From: Hetaerina americana
Lineage: Eukaryota > Arthropoda > Insecta > Odonata > Calopterygidae
Assembly: GCA_022747635.1 (NCBI GenBank)
Contig: JAKTNV010000009.1
Location: 4,529,064 to 4,593,063 of the forward strand
Length of the DNA stretch: 64,000 nt
Direction of reading: 5' to 3'
Below are positions 21,350-32,889 of the stretch, in pieces (the first letter of the stretch is position 1; every line of letters begins with the position of its first letter). The translations under genes and the position numbers were made by a program. The notes under the pieces were generated by a model. The model was not told the origin of the DNA. It saw only the letters and a list, made by a program, of their open reading frames with translations, and made no database searches.

Positions 21350-23690
21350 CGAATATGTATAAACATGGGTGATATATATGTGGTCTTGATATGAAAAAAA
21401 TTAAGTTTCTCTATCCATTCCAGTGTGTTTTTAATAGTATATCGGACATATTTACTTTCCGGACAATCGTCGTATGCCCACGCCGCACGACGAATGTTCA
21501 CTTGCAATTGCAACGGTGCTCAAATAAAAAATGAGAACTGAAAAGTTATATTTCATTTCGAAAAGTTAATGCATCACTATATGGTTAAAGTTGTAATTGC
21601 ATGCATATGGTCGACATGATGGTGGCTGATAAACAATCTCAGAATTTGATGTGAGATAATGTGCCAATCCCACACTTAATCCCTAGCGAGAACCCTTAAC
21701 GCCCAAGCCCCTGAAAAGCAGCACAGTCGGGGCATAAAAACATCCCTCCCCTCGCAAACACGCAATCGATTCCGGCGATGCACATACCTACGGCTGCGAG
21801 GGACATAGTATTGCGACCTGCCAAGTGATTTTCGCACCAACCCGGGACATTTCAACGACCCGGTTTCATACCAGGGAAATCACCGAGTTCCGCTCCAGAC
21901 ACGCCCTTGCCGGCGACAATGACCTCTGAACTAGCCCGCGGTCAAACGGGATGATTTTGACGCGCTGACCCCGGGTGATAGATGAGCGGCCAAGGCCACC
22001 CTGGTTGGGATGCAATTGACTTTGCATCGCCACCACGCATCCCATCATGAATTCGCCTTTCTCCCGAATCCAACAAGTAATTTCCCAAAAGAAATGAAAA
22101 AATGCTGCTAAGCTCTCGAAAGAGATTCCGGATTGATTCGCGAGAGTAATGACAACATATTTGGTACTTTGTTTGAAAACTGAGGGAACTTTATTGTCAG
22201 ATGAGTAACTATTTGCAAAATAGTTGACAAACGCCCCCATATTTCATTTGTTTAGTCCTGGAAAATAGAGCTCTCTGATGGCTTTTAATCGAATTGAATT
22301 TTGATCAATTTTAATCAAATCTAATACCAAAGTCAAATTTACAAGATATCGACTTTTCTCGTATCAATTTCAAGAATGAACGACATCTGGAGCCCCATAA
22401 GTAAATCATTAGGGCTGCTGAAGTTAAGGAAACGCCAAAAAAACTCAAGAAACCAATACAACTCAGGCTATTTATATTGATCGCAGTTGATAACCAAAAA
22501 TTTGGCGAGAACAAACTAATTCTATTGATTGTCAATTGAGAAGGCCGTACAAATATGAATTTGGCTGCAATCGATAGTTACCTCGCATAAGAGCGCGCGT
22601 GATACTCGCATAACTTCCAAATGAACATATCGCTCACGCACTCTCTAATTAATTTCTTTTCCCGGTATCTGACGTCATGCTTCGCTCGGCTATTAAAACA
22701 ACTACATCTTCAGGGGTGGGGTTGGAAAATCATCCCCTCTGGATCCGCCACGGCAGTAATAGGCAGGCAATATCCTGTCAGATTGACATCCGTATCCCGC
22801 CAAATTATTTGAATGTGTTGTACTTCGGGTACCATCGGTCGATACCTACGGCGTGACTATCGCAAAATCACAAGTGAGCGAAAAACCGGAACAATTTTGA
22901 AAAACAACGGATTAACTTTGAACATTAGCTTGGGAAATACGTGCAAGCATGTAGTTTGAAAAATCCTCTTATCCACTACTTTTTTATTTGCCAACAGCAC
23001 TCGGACACTCGAAAAATAAGGGTTGTTTCCTTATATTCGAATATCGGAGGGCTAGAACAAAGTTTCTGCGCATGCCGCGCCATATATTGATTGTTTTATG
23101 AGCTGAAGTTATCCCCAGTCCCGAACATGCGCCTAGCAACCAGTTTTACTCTTCTTGCACTTGAAACTGTGAAAGTTAGTGTGAATTTAGATAAAAGTTG
23201 CGGAGAAGACGAGACACTCAAGACCCCCATTGTCAACTGATGCAATTCCCAGGCGGCGAACTTCTACGCTGAGGTATTACAAACGTTGGTGCCGTGTCAC
23301 GAAAATTCTTAGAAGTGGACGATGGCCATGTAGAAAATTGAAGAAGGTTTGTAGGAGACTGAAACCGCCGGTGAAAATGTTTTGTAACAAAGACATTTGT
23401 ATGACCATGTGGACCTAACTTAAAAAATAACCCTCGTAGAATGGCAAAATTACGGGCTACGGTTAAAACCAAATTAAGTACATAAATCTTTAATTCATAA
23501 ATGCAAACTGACTTCGTAAACAGCGAAGTAAGCAGGTAAATAAAACAGCATTTATGTCAATGAATACTTGATAATACTCAAACAAATCTCTCGGTAGCCG
23601 ACAACTATTATCTAATAACTTCGAGGATAGGCTAAAAATTAATTCACACATGCTTGTAGAGCGCAAACAAAAACAATTAGCAAGATCGGG
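21350..23690. other. No recognisable gene
   Basis: A GC-rich block lies at 21680-22050 in otherwise AT-rich sequence. The frame 23230-23418 is short and unrecognised. No element termini were identified. Confidence 0.4.
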
Positions 23691-23699
23691 AAAAAAGTA

Positions 23700-24545
23700 C
23701 ATTTAAGTACAATTCTTAAGTTTCAAAATCGTATAATTATTTTTCAACATAGTCGCCGTTAAGGCTGATACATTCCTCGCAACGTGGAACACGTTATTTC
23801 ATTCCGTCCCTGAACATCTCTTCCGACTTTTCTCGAATCCAGGACTTCACAGCTGCCTTCAATTCATCGTCCGAGGAGTAAGGATAACCCTTGAGATGTC
23901 TCTCGAGTTGAGGAAAAAAAAACAAAAATCGCAAGGCGCAAGATCGGGGGAATAAGGAGGGTTTGGAAGGTGGACTGAGGGTAGGCCTCTCCAGTTGCGC
24001 GCGAGGTGTGTGGAGGAGCGTTGGCATGTTGCTAGATTATCGGTGCCAAGCTAACTTTAACACGACAGACTCAACCAATATGGTTTCCGATACGCTTTTG
24101 AGTGATTCGCCGGTCATTTTGAATCAAATCTTCGACGAGTGTACGATGTTTATCTTCTATGGCAGTGATCGGACGTCCGCTGCTTGTTTCATCAACAGTT
24201 ATGCTTTTCCAGGCTCGCAACCGCGAAGTTTTACTACCCATCGATTTACAGTAGACCTATCAACAGCATTGACACCATATAAACAGCCTTCAAACGACGA
24301 TGAATCTCAGTGGGAGTTACTTTTTCAGTAGATTCGACAACAGCACGCTGTTTAAATAGTACTAGCACGCGTCTACATATTATCGCTTCTCAAAATACAC
24401 TGGATGAATGTAACGACCTCTAACCTGCGCATTCGTGTTGAGGGGGAATGTTACTTCCACATGCCAGCGGGAGTGATTCTGAAGGTCATTTTGATTTAGG
24501 TTTACAAGCATGTGTGCATTTGTTTTCAGCTTTGCCTCGCACATT
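23700..24545 (-). mobile_element. M2 mariner family copy, internally broken
   Basis: The minus strand encodes the C-terminal part of a mariner transposase. A PHTSRAT block follows the second catalytic aspartate region, then FFPQLERHLKGYPYSSDDEL, AAVKSWIREKSEEMF and FRDGMK. A run of A/T near 23910 breaks the frame. The distal half (24040-24350) matches the 51.3-51.6 kb copy by eye (for example GATCGGACGTCCGCTGCTTG). The first and second aspartate motifs are not readable in full. It shares its left terminus (AAGTACAATTCTTAAG) with the copy at 50.82 kb. Confidence 0.65.
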
Positions 24546-24639
24546 ACCCCCTCAATAATGAGGATTATTTGTTCAAGACGTTACTTCAGGTGTGCCGCAG
24601 GAAAATGTTATCGGGCGAATTTGGGGTTATAATTAAATA

Positions 24640-25200
24640 TAAGAATAAAATACACAAGATAAACAAACCGTAAGTTATAAAATTGATGAGATCGAGTTCA
24701 GAATTGCAGAACGGGTCAAAAACTTGGATGTTTCGTTGACATTTAACTATCCATGGGGTACTAACATTAGAAGAATATGCTGCTCAGCCTTAAAAAAGTT
24801 GGGTTCCATTCCAGGGATTTTTAGAACATTGCAATGAAAAAAAACAGATAGGTGTTATTAAGCTTCATTGGGTCACATGTGAAACATACGTAAAATATTT
24901 GGGATCCATGGGGGTAAACGTTTATAAGGGAATTGGATAAAGTTCAGGGAAAATTCGCCAGGTATATCGCTACACTGTTTCGAAAAGAGAGTAAGCGTCA
25001 GACGCATGATGGAGAAATCCAGTAAGGAGGCTTGTTGAATCACGAAGAAAACAGGAAAGGCAGACCTTTAGAAAGACTCAGGATACCTGCGCTTTCTTAC
25101 CAAACAGAGGCATCACAGTGTCATATTTTACTCGTAGATTCGATTATCGGGATAAAGTATCGGTGATAGACAACGTCACAGATGAATTCAAGTCCTCTCT
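24640..25200 (+). pseudogene. CR1-like LINE RT C-terminal remnant
   Basis: Readable blocks are KNLDVSLTFNYPWGTNIRR, SALKKLGSI, a RCY..SLGHM stretch and an IFGIHG-like block, in the same order as the CR1-A fragment at 16.25-16.5 kb (YLGV..., KKLGFIK, CYFALVRPH, SIWDP). Stops and frameshifts are frequent. Confidence 0.6.
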
Positions 25201-25259
25201 TTCATAATATTTCCTTCGGGGCATCCTCGCCCTATTTGACTACCTCTTTGTCCTCGTCT

Positions 25260-26300
25260 TCTTTTTGCCAAAACGTTCCCTCTTGACGCTTGGCTTGCAG
25301 CTGCCCGATGATTTAATCATCCAGCTGCTGTGTTTGCGGCTTCTTAGCCCGTCGATGAAGGAGGGTCCAATCAACTCCTTTTCCTTTTCAATGGTGGTTG
25401 GTCGTCGTCCCGTCCCGTTGCTGCTCTTGGGCGTTTGTGCCTTTCCCAGGAGACAGGTTTTAAGCCGCCGATCGACCGCAAGTGCTCTTCTTTTTTGCCC
25501 TCATGAAGCTCCTCATAAAAGGCCGTCGCGCGAGTCTTGATGACATCTCCGATGGGCGCAGTTTCAGTTAAGGCGCGGAGAATTTCTGCGGCATAGTTCC
25601 AGCCAAGCCCAAGTACACTGTTGAGTGCCCCTCTTTCCGTCACCTCCAAGTGGTGGAAGGCCGTCGGAGTCATTCTGCCACTCCATGCCGGTGAAGCGTA
25701 CATCAAGATTGGGCGAATTGCCGCCACGTACAGATACGTCTTTGTCTTGATAGAGAGGGTCGGTGAACGCAGCAGCGGCGAGAGTTGCAGTCGTCTTCCT
25801 CTTGCCTTCCTGGTGGCAGCGAGGGCGTGACTTTTGAATGTCAGTCTTTTATCCAGTATGACGCCTAGATAGGTCACCTCTTCCTTCCATGGCGCCTCCT
25901 CGGTGCCCACGAGGATTTCTCCTAGTTCTCGCAGTCCTCCAGGTGAAAAAAGAATCGTCTTTGCGTTGTTGACGCTGATTCGCCACAGGGCGTACCACTC
26001 CAGCAGTTTGTCTACTGCTCGCTGCAGGTATGTTGCCGCCATGTGTGCTCTCCGCGAAGTGGTCACTATTGCTGCGTCATCCGCATACAGGGCAACCATG
26101 GTATGTCGTCCATGGTCCACCGGGAGGTCCACCGTGTATAGATTAAAGAGTATCCGTCCGATAACCTATCCTTGCGGCACGCCTGCGTGGACCTGTTTCG
26201 GCTGTGACAGCGCGCGTCCCCAGGCGACACGGAAAGTCCTTCCTGTCAGGTATGATGTTAGCAAGCGGCGCTACCAATTTAGAAACCGCTGTATTGCAAG
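25260..26300 (-). pseudogene. Jockey-clade LINE reverse transcriptase (C-terminal two thirds)
   Basis: Read from 26300 leftwards the frame gives RRLLTSYLTGRTFRV, then AGVPQG, ILFNLYTVDLP and the catalytic YADD box within MVALYADDAAIVTTS. WYALWRISVNNAKT, TYLGVILDKRLTF and the thumb region with YLYVAAIRPILMYASPAW follow. The open part 26132-25371 is 253 codons. Two in-frame stops lie upstream: TAG immediately after FLNW (26271-26273) and TAG within the GVPQG box (26166-26168). Endonuclease and RT finger regions are absent, because the gene is joined directly to the gag ORF upstream. The catalytic aspartates are preserved. Confidence 0.85.
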
Positions 26301-27287
26301 TTTTCGCCGCTGTTGTTGCAATAGCGCAGCAGAGGACGTCAATGCTTCCAGGATGGAAGAGAGGGATGTAGCCAAAGTTGGAGTCGGCATCTGCGAGTCT
26401 GCAGCCCGCCTCTTCTGGAGAAGAGGAATTTTTATTTCTTCCACTGTCTCCCTGGCGACCGGAGCCGGCGTCGAGAGTGGAGGAAAGTCAAGGTGCTTGC
26501 ACATGGTCGGACGTTGGGTTGCGTTGGTTGGGTGTCCCGGCTTCCACGCGTTGAAGATACCAAGCGTCTTCTGTTGAGGAGAAGGCAACTCTGTTTCAGC
26601 GGTGGTGTTCTTCGCCCCCTGGGTTGGTGCGCCTTTCCTCCGTAGGCTGGCCATCTTCATCTCCTTCTGTTTGGCGTAGACAGGGCAGGTCCTGAAAAAT
26701 GCAGGATGGTTTCCTCCGCAGTTACAGCAACAAGTCTTCTTCCTTTCCTTGTCCGGAGATTGGATGCCTTCATGTGCACGGGCACACTTGTAGCATCGCG
26801 GGGCTGCCGTGCAGTTGGAAGATGCGTGTCCGAATCGGGTGCACCGGTAACACATTTGTGGCTCCCTGTGCTGATATTTTGCCACCCTGACACGGGAATA
26901 TCCGATGCACCTTATGGCAAGCATTTCTTTTGTTTGCCATTCAGGGTTTTCCTTGACAGCGCCAAGGAAGAAGGTTTCCTGCCGCACCAGGTCCGTCACG
27001 AGCGGTGAGTATTTATTACTCGTGCATACCGGGCGCTTAATATTTGCTTCTTCAATGGAGAGGAATGGTGCGCTACGCTTCCCGGCTCCTCTGGGATCCT
27101 TGACGGGTCGCCAGCCGTCGTTGAATTTCGCTGCAGGGGCAAACGGCCCGTTCTGATGCATGGGAACGTCCCTATTTAGACCACTGACAGTATGAACAGG
27201 GTTTGAAGAAGTATTTTCCGGCTGCTGGTAGAGAATAGTCCTTCTAATGTCCGCTGGCGGCGGCACGATGTCCATATTGGGCGCCAC
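26271..27287 (-). pseudogene. Jockey-clade LINE ORF1 (gag-like), fused in frame to RT
   Basis: A 338-codon open frame. The middle portion has three zinc-knuckle-type motifs: CYRCTRFGHASSNC (CX2CX4HX4C), a looser CYKCARAH motif and CCNCGGNHPAFFRTC (CX2CX4HX6C). This is the standard gag arrangement that binds element RNA. A basic and proline-rich region follows. The first codon of the open frame is GTG, so translation would start at the nearby ATG (27275) or further upstream; the 5' end may be truncated. The last ~12 codons (KLAIQRFLNW) already belong to the RT region, showing that an internal deletion joined gag to RT in the same frame. Confidence 0.8.
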
Positions 27288-27299
27288 GGGCGCCTTGCT

Positions 27300-27667
27300 G
27301 CGCTGTCCCTCGATTATTCAATGATGTTAGCAACCAGGGTTAGAAGTATCAGTAGAATACTCCAAGGGAGGCGTGCGTCGAAATCTCAATAGGAATATCA
27401 CCAGGTCAGGTCTTCTTCCTTTCCTTCCACTCAGGTCTCTATCGAAACTCTAAATGGCCGAGGTGGTCTGTCCATGGGTGGTCAGGTCGGTCGGTCACCT
27501 CTTTGTGGCATGCTATCTCAAACAAAGGGATTTCAGGCGCCCCAGTATATTGGCTTTAAAACTAAGATATAAGGATTTAGTCAAGTACAACAATTACTAC
27601 ATGATGGTTGCAGGAAATTAAGTCTGACTGTGCTTAGGTGTATTTGCATAGGTTGGTTATATAAGTA
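27300..27667. other. No recognised feature; possible Jockey 5' UTR
   Basis: This stretch lies upstream of the gag frame and may be the 5' UTR of that element. Nothing in it is diagnostic. Confidence 0.3.
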
Positions 27668-28543
27668 CAAGGGGTGGTCAAAAAAAGACCGGATTGATAC
27701 TATTCTGCGCTAACCGATCAACGGATAGATACGAGACACAGTGCACCATATAGCGGCACATGTGACCACTAAAATGGAATGTGTTGCGTTTTTTTACCGC
27801 GAGTTGTTACGCAGCAGCAGTGGTACCTGTCTTAAACTGTTCCTCGCCGCGTGTAACGGCAGCAATGAAGGAGCCAGAGGAACAGCGTGTGAGCGTGAAA
27901 TTTTGTTTCAAACTTGGCAAAAGTGCAACGGAGACATTTGTAATGATTCAGCAAGCCTTTGTTAATGAAGCTATGAGTCGAAGTCAGTGTTTTGAGTGGT
28001 ACAGTCGTTTTAAACTGGGCAGAACCTCGACAGATGAAGATTCACGAACGGAGGGGCCTTCCACTTCGACAGACCCCAACCACGTCAAATTGGTGAACGA
28101 TTTGACGGAGATAACTGAGGAAGTGAATATTAGTTTTGGATCCTGTCAGACAATTTTGACAGACATTTTGGGCGCGACGCGTGCCGCATCAGAATTCGTC
28201 CAGTGGATGCTGACTGATGAGTTTTTCGCCAGAACCGGAACTTCAATGATCCCACAGCCACCCTACTGTACCATTAGAATTATTTTTGTTTCCAAAGATA
28301 AAATCAACCTTGAAAGGGCGCCGATGCGACTCTACTGCGGACATAAAAACTAATTGTACGGCGGACCTGAGGAGGATCCCTAAGGCGGCTTACCAGGCAG
28401 GGTTCGAGAGCTGGTAGAAACGTTGGCAAAGGATGTCGTCAGCCAAGGCATGCACTTTGAGGGCGACAAGTTCGATTAAGCTGTATCCGTCGAAATAAAC
28501 AAGTTATAAAATCAGTCCTGTCTTTTTTTTTGATCACACCTTG
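27668..28543 (+). mobile_element. Mariner with internally deleted transposase
   Basis: The inverted termini are CAAGGGGTGGTCAAAAAAAG on the left and, reversed, CAAGGTGTGATCAAAAAAAA on the right, with TA on the left flank. The enclosed transposase starts at about 27865 (MKEPEEQRVSVKF) and is open to 28353. The element is about 0.88 kb, against about 1.3 kb for full mariners. Confidence 0.8.
27865..28353 (+). pseudogene. Mariner transposase, HTH domain plus truncated remainder
   Basis: The start at 27865 was chosen because KFCFKLGKSATETFVMIQQA is the first helix-turn-helix of mariner transposases. SQCFEWYSRFKLGR and the linker with GPSTST follow, then the second HTH (GSCQTILTDIL). The first catalytic motif (TGDE) and the HDNAP motif are missing. 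The frame jumps to IPQPPY and runs out of frame to a stop at 28353. A frame-shifted C-terminal tail (AYQAGFESW, KRWQR) is readable at 28390-28480. It could bind the element's termini but not cut DNA. Confidence 0.75.
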
Positions 28544-28549
28544 TTTATT

Positions 28550-29295
28550 GAAATGCTGGAATGAACTAATACTTCCGAATGCATTGATTGTTTGTGCTAT
28601 AACGACTCAGTCCCCCGTGACATGCTCTCGCTCTGGCTCGTGGGGTATTGCGTAAATGGAAGTTTAACTGAATAAAATGGATAGATCAAATTACTTAAAC
28701 ATTCTCGCATTTCTAAGAGGACTTCTAATATTTTAAAAGCAATTCACGACACAAGGTAGGCATTTGATGAGAGGAGGAACAGAATAATAAGCTTTTAAGC
28801 TACCACATAAGCTGAAAAATGCTTAAAAACTGCCTATATTCTCTAAATTCGCAAAGTTATAATAAAATATTTTTTATTTCCTTCAAGAACTTCCATCTCC
28901 ATTTGTTTTGCTCAAAGACCTAATATCTGCCTCGTTCTCCTTTACACTCACCCTTAAAACTCACTTCCAGGGCACGTCCTTCGATACTCAACGGCCTCTT
29001 ACGGTCCCCCATCTCTCATGACTTCCTCGAGTTATTCCCACCAGTCTCTTCCAATACCATACTAGCATTTAGGACTTCTTCGGATCACCTTCCTGTTTTC
29101 TCCACCCCTTCACTGATTCAGCTCAACACCCTACGAACTGTCTTACCCTATTTCCTTAAACACCAATATCAGAGTCGTAAAACATTAAGATCCATTGCAA
29201 AGTTTTCAATAATGATTTCTTAAAACCTTTACATTAGATCGCGGGGTTTGGGAGGGGTGGGATTGAGATGGAAAGGTTTTGGGAGCGGTGCGGGG
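28550..29295. other. No recognisable gene
   Basis: AT-rich, then pyrimidine-rich (28900-29150). No motif was recognised. Confidence 0.35.
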
Positions 29296-29299
29296 ATAA

Positions 29300-29760
29300 A
29301 AATATCTGGAGATTGGGGTAATTGGTGGCTCATTCCAGGAATCTGGGAGCCAGATATACGCCTGTTCTATTGTTTAGAGTTTGAGTGGAGGGTGGGAGGG
29401 ATGCTAGAATGGACACAATGTAGCATTTATCAAAGGGAGTGTCATGTTCGGAGGCGCGTTTTGGGATTGGGAGCATCTCAATCAGGGAAGACTTCTTGAG
29501 TGAGGCACGGTGGTTATTAATTCTAATATTTAGGAGAGTGGCACGCTGTCCAATATAAAAGGCAGGGTATAGTTGGCACTTCAAAAGATGAAGTACATTA
29601 CTGGAGATGCGCGAGGAGCAAGGAATTGGTGGGAGAGAATTAAAAAGCGGGTGGGAGAGGGTTGGGATTTCGGTTTTAAAAATAGGACACGTTTTTCATC
29701 GTGGTTAACCGCAGGGCAGGGGAGTGGCTTTGGGACGGGATGGGATTTATATTAGCGGAT
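29300..29760 (-). pseudogene. Penelope-like GIY-YIG endonuclease fragment
   Basis: Minus-strand reading from about 29650 gives PCSSRISSNVLHLLKC, then AFYIGQRATLLNIRINNHRA and KRASEHDTPFDKCYIVSILA. This matches the C-terminal endonuclease of Penelope-like elements: an NVVYLIxC-type strand, a YIGQ motif, an R..NHR helix and an H....PF block. The open part 29584-29330 is 84 codons. It nicks target DNA in live elements. Here it is an isolated fragment with no RT upstream on the same strand; RT-like sequence lies next to it on the opposite strand. Confidence 0.6.
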
Positions 29761-29829
29761 AGGTTGATTTGAGGAGATCTATTAGGATGGTGGAGCTGAA
29801 TCCCTGAAAATATTCATTTCCGATGTCAA

Positions 29830-30240
29830 CGCTTCATTCTCTGTTTCTTTTACCCCTACCGTTTCCTCATCCAAACCACCTCCATGGACGTCAACATATC
29901 ACAAATAGACAAAAAGTTCCAAATTTTTATAAATATAAAACCACCGAACATAAAACAATACTTTCGCTATAATCCTTACCTCCCTTATGATACTATACGC
30001 TCCATCCTTCATTTGATTTCACTGCGCGGACACAGAATCTGCAATTAACCGGACTACATATAAATTCCATGATAAATTCCACTCAAACTTCAATCATTCA
30101 CTCACCCTTCCCACGAGGATACCCTGAATCCCTCCTGAACAAAATAATCCGAAGACATGCGCTCCCAAAACTTCCTCTGCAGCAGAAACCCACCCCATTT
30201 CAATTCCTTCCACCTACTTCCCCGGCATAGAGTCTCTAAG
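29830..30240 (+). pseudogene. Possible Penelope-like RT C-terminal fragment
   Basis: Across frames the plus strand reads SILHLISLRGHRICN, then KFHSNFNHSLTLPTRGYPE, LLNKIIRRHALPK and LPLQQKPTPFQFLPP. The order (a basic 'R.LRIC' block, then a GYP...IDK/INK block) resembles the thumb-to-linker region of Penelope-type RTs. There are stops, so it is a relic. The family call is an inference from the order of weak motifs. Confidence 0.4.
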
Positions 30241-30499
30241 ATGCACCCTAAAAAACCTCAACTCCATCCTCTGGAGGAACAATTTCTAGTGCAACCTTTT
30301 TGCTCCTCCGTTGCATTTAAACGGCCCGCCAAATTAATGTTACCGTTCGCCCTCTGCATACGCAACTTCGCCTCGTCCGACTCAGTGTTATCTGACATGT
30401 TTTCCATAGAAAAAAGGAAATTATCCTTTGGTGAAGATGACTTCATGACGTTGGCCACCGTCAAGCAAATCCCTTTAAAGGTTTTGCTTTAAACTTTCA

Positions 30500-31900
30500 G
30501 GTAGCCCAATGTCAGCATGGAAACAGGCTTACCGTTTCACCAGAATTGAATCTGGGTTTGATGACTCAGAATAAATGAATGACCGAGTGATTTTAAGGCA
30601 AGAAAAAGTGTAAATGTATCTCCTCACATCTGTGCAGGGGAAAGGCAGTGGTTGATTGTTATTAACTAATTGGACTTTTGATGAAATGGCTGCCAGAATT
30701 ACTTCCGGGAGGAATGTTGATTTCTATAAGGAATATGTGGAATATTTTTAATAGACTTTTTCTACATTTCTTTTTAGTTTTTAATTAAGTTTCGTAGGAA
30801 CACAATTATATGATAAAAAGGAAAAGTTATGAATAAAATTCATAACCGTTCCTTATTTTCCTGGTTAGATATTAAATTTTCACTGGCAAGTTAAAACTGT
30901 ATTTCCTTCTCCATGTGAAATTTCAAATGAATTATTCCAGCCTAACGATTGGAAGGGAGACGGCCGATGTACCAACCAATTATTTGAGTTTCAAGTGTTT
31001 TCGCTCCTCAGTAATTAATGAAAACGGAATTCATGAATGTTTTGAAAGTTTTTTTCTTAATATGATCGCTCATTGCCTTTCCCTCGCTGCTGAGATTTAA
31101 ATTTTAGGAATTCGAGTCACTCTTATTATTCGAGGAACTTGAAAACTGGAACGTCGTTTAATGGAATTTTCCGACGAAAATCATTCAAAATTTTTCATCA
31201 GACAGAAGTAAGCTCGTTACTCACCATGGCTAATGAATTAATCAATCGTAAAATTCAAAGAGTCGTCGAATATTCTGTGATTAAATGAAGAGCGAACCGT
31301 TTTCATTACAATTTTGTCCATAATAAAGTCTAATGATACTTGCTGCAAAATTAATCAAAGATAAAGGCAATATTAACAAGATTCGCTTGGTTACACGACA
31401 TATTCGTGACGTAAGTGAATCTAGTATGAACACGTAAATGTAACGGTGATAGCAAAATCAGCCGGAGGATAAGAAAAATAATCGCGAATTGAATTAAAAA
31501 ACAGGAGATTTTATGTATCCAATGCAAGAAAATAACGTAATTATGACTGAGTACGGTTTAAAATTATAGCCTGTTGGATTATCGAGTTAAATTTCAAGAA
31601 ATATGGCCATTTAAAAGATTAATTATGAGTTATGCTGTCATCTAAAATGATATGTATTTCCTCGTTTGCATTATTTATTGCATTGCAAACAGATGAAGTA
31701 GGTAAAGCGGGCAAAAGTCAACCTGAAAATCAGATTATATGTCATTCAAAGAGGATATTGCTATGACAACGTAATTAAAATAATAAAAAACTATACATAG
31801 TCTCAGTTTACATGACCAAATAACTCGGTGGCGATTAGAGTGCATAATTATTACTTTCTTTAACACACGTGGCATCATATTATTTCAATTTAATCAAAGA
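30500..31900. other. No recognisable gene
   Basis: AT-rich throughout. Only short open frames and no element signatures. Confidence 0.4.
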
Positions 31901-31949
31901 GATATTTATAATGATCCATAAATAGGGATAGAATAAATACATAGGGGAA

Positions 31950-31982
31950 TGGATATATATATATATATATATATATCCATTC

Positions 31983-32024
<42 letters not shown>

Positions 32025-32060
32025 ATTCCCCTATATATATATATATATATATATATGAAT
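31950..32060. repeat. (TA)n tracts separated by ATTCCCCTA
   Basis: Three long TA runs are separated by the phrase ATCCATTCCCC. The frames through them on both strands (YIYIYI) are artefacts of the dinucleotide. Confidence 0.9.
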
Positions 32061-32490
32061 CTCTCTTGAAGAAGGCCTCTGAGAGGGCCGAAAGCTCGAA
32101 CAATTTACCGTGTGAGTGTCCTTTTAAATGTTGCTATTCTATTCTATTTGTGTTATATTTTGTCAGCCCATTATTGTGCCGCTCGTGTGAGTTTTTCCGT
32201 ACAATCGTGATATTAAGCTACCTAGCTACTGTTCCTGTCTCTTCTGTGTTCATCGTGGGATCCAGCACCAGGTTTTGCGCCGCGGATTCTGCTCTATTTT
32301 GAATGTGCTATCCTTTCCCTCACCACTGTCTTCCTTCGTTTCCTATTTCTTTTCCACAACCTTCTCAATCGCCTAAACAGTCTCTCTTGAAGAAGGCCTC
32401 TGAGAGGGCCGAAAGCTCGAACGATTTACCGTGTGAGTGTCCTTTTAAATGTTGCTATTCTATTCTATTTGTGTTATATTGTGTCAGCCC
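32061..32490 (+). repeat. 321-bp direct repeat, Penelope-terminal-like motif
   Basis: A ~129-bp block starting CTCTCTTGAAGAAGGCCTCT occurs at 32061 and again at 32382 (offset 321) with very few differences. It contains GGCCTCTGAGAGGGCC followed by GAAA, a hairpin-plus-GAAA arrangement like the terminal sequences of Penelope-like elements. Those elements often carry tandem partial terminal repeats; assignment here is inference. Confidence 0.5.
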
Positions 32491-32888
32491 ATATATATAA
32501 ATAAATATATATGTATATATAATATATATATATATACACTATATATATACACTATATATATATATATATTTATATATATTTATATATAAATAATCACTGA
32601 TTTTTCTTTTAAAACAGAAAGACAAAGACAGGACCCTCAAATATGTAGATTTGATGCTTTTAAATTTGTCCTTTTAAATGTTGCTATTCTATTCTATTTG
32701 TGTTATATTGTGTCAGCCCATATATATAAATAAATATATATGTATATATAATATATATATATATACACTATATATATACACTATATATATATATATATTT
32801 ATATATATTTATATATAAATAATCACTGATTTTTCTTTTAAAACAGAAAGACAAAGACAGGACCCTCAAATATGTAGATTTGATGCTC
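32441..32888 (+). repeat. 229-bp tandem duplication including TA-rich block
   Basis: The segment beginning CCTTTTAAATGTTGCTATTC is present at 32441 and 32670, each followed by the same TA-rich run, then CACTGATTTTTCTTTTAAAA and AGGACCCTCAAATATG. The two units look identical over nearly the whole length, implying a recent event or an assembly artefact. Confidence 0.85.
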
Positions 32889-32889
32889 T

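Noticed and set aside
31949..32302. Open frames through the TA tracts (YIYIYI proteins)
   Set aside because: Translation of a dinucleotide repeat; no protein signal.
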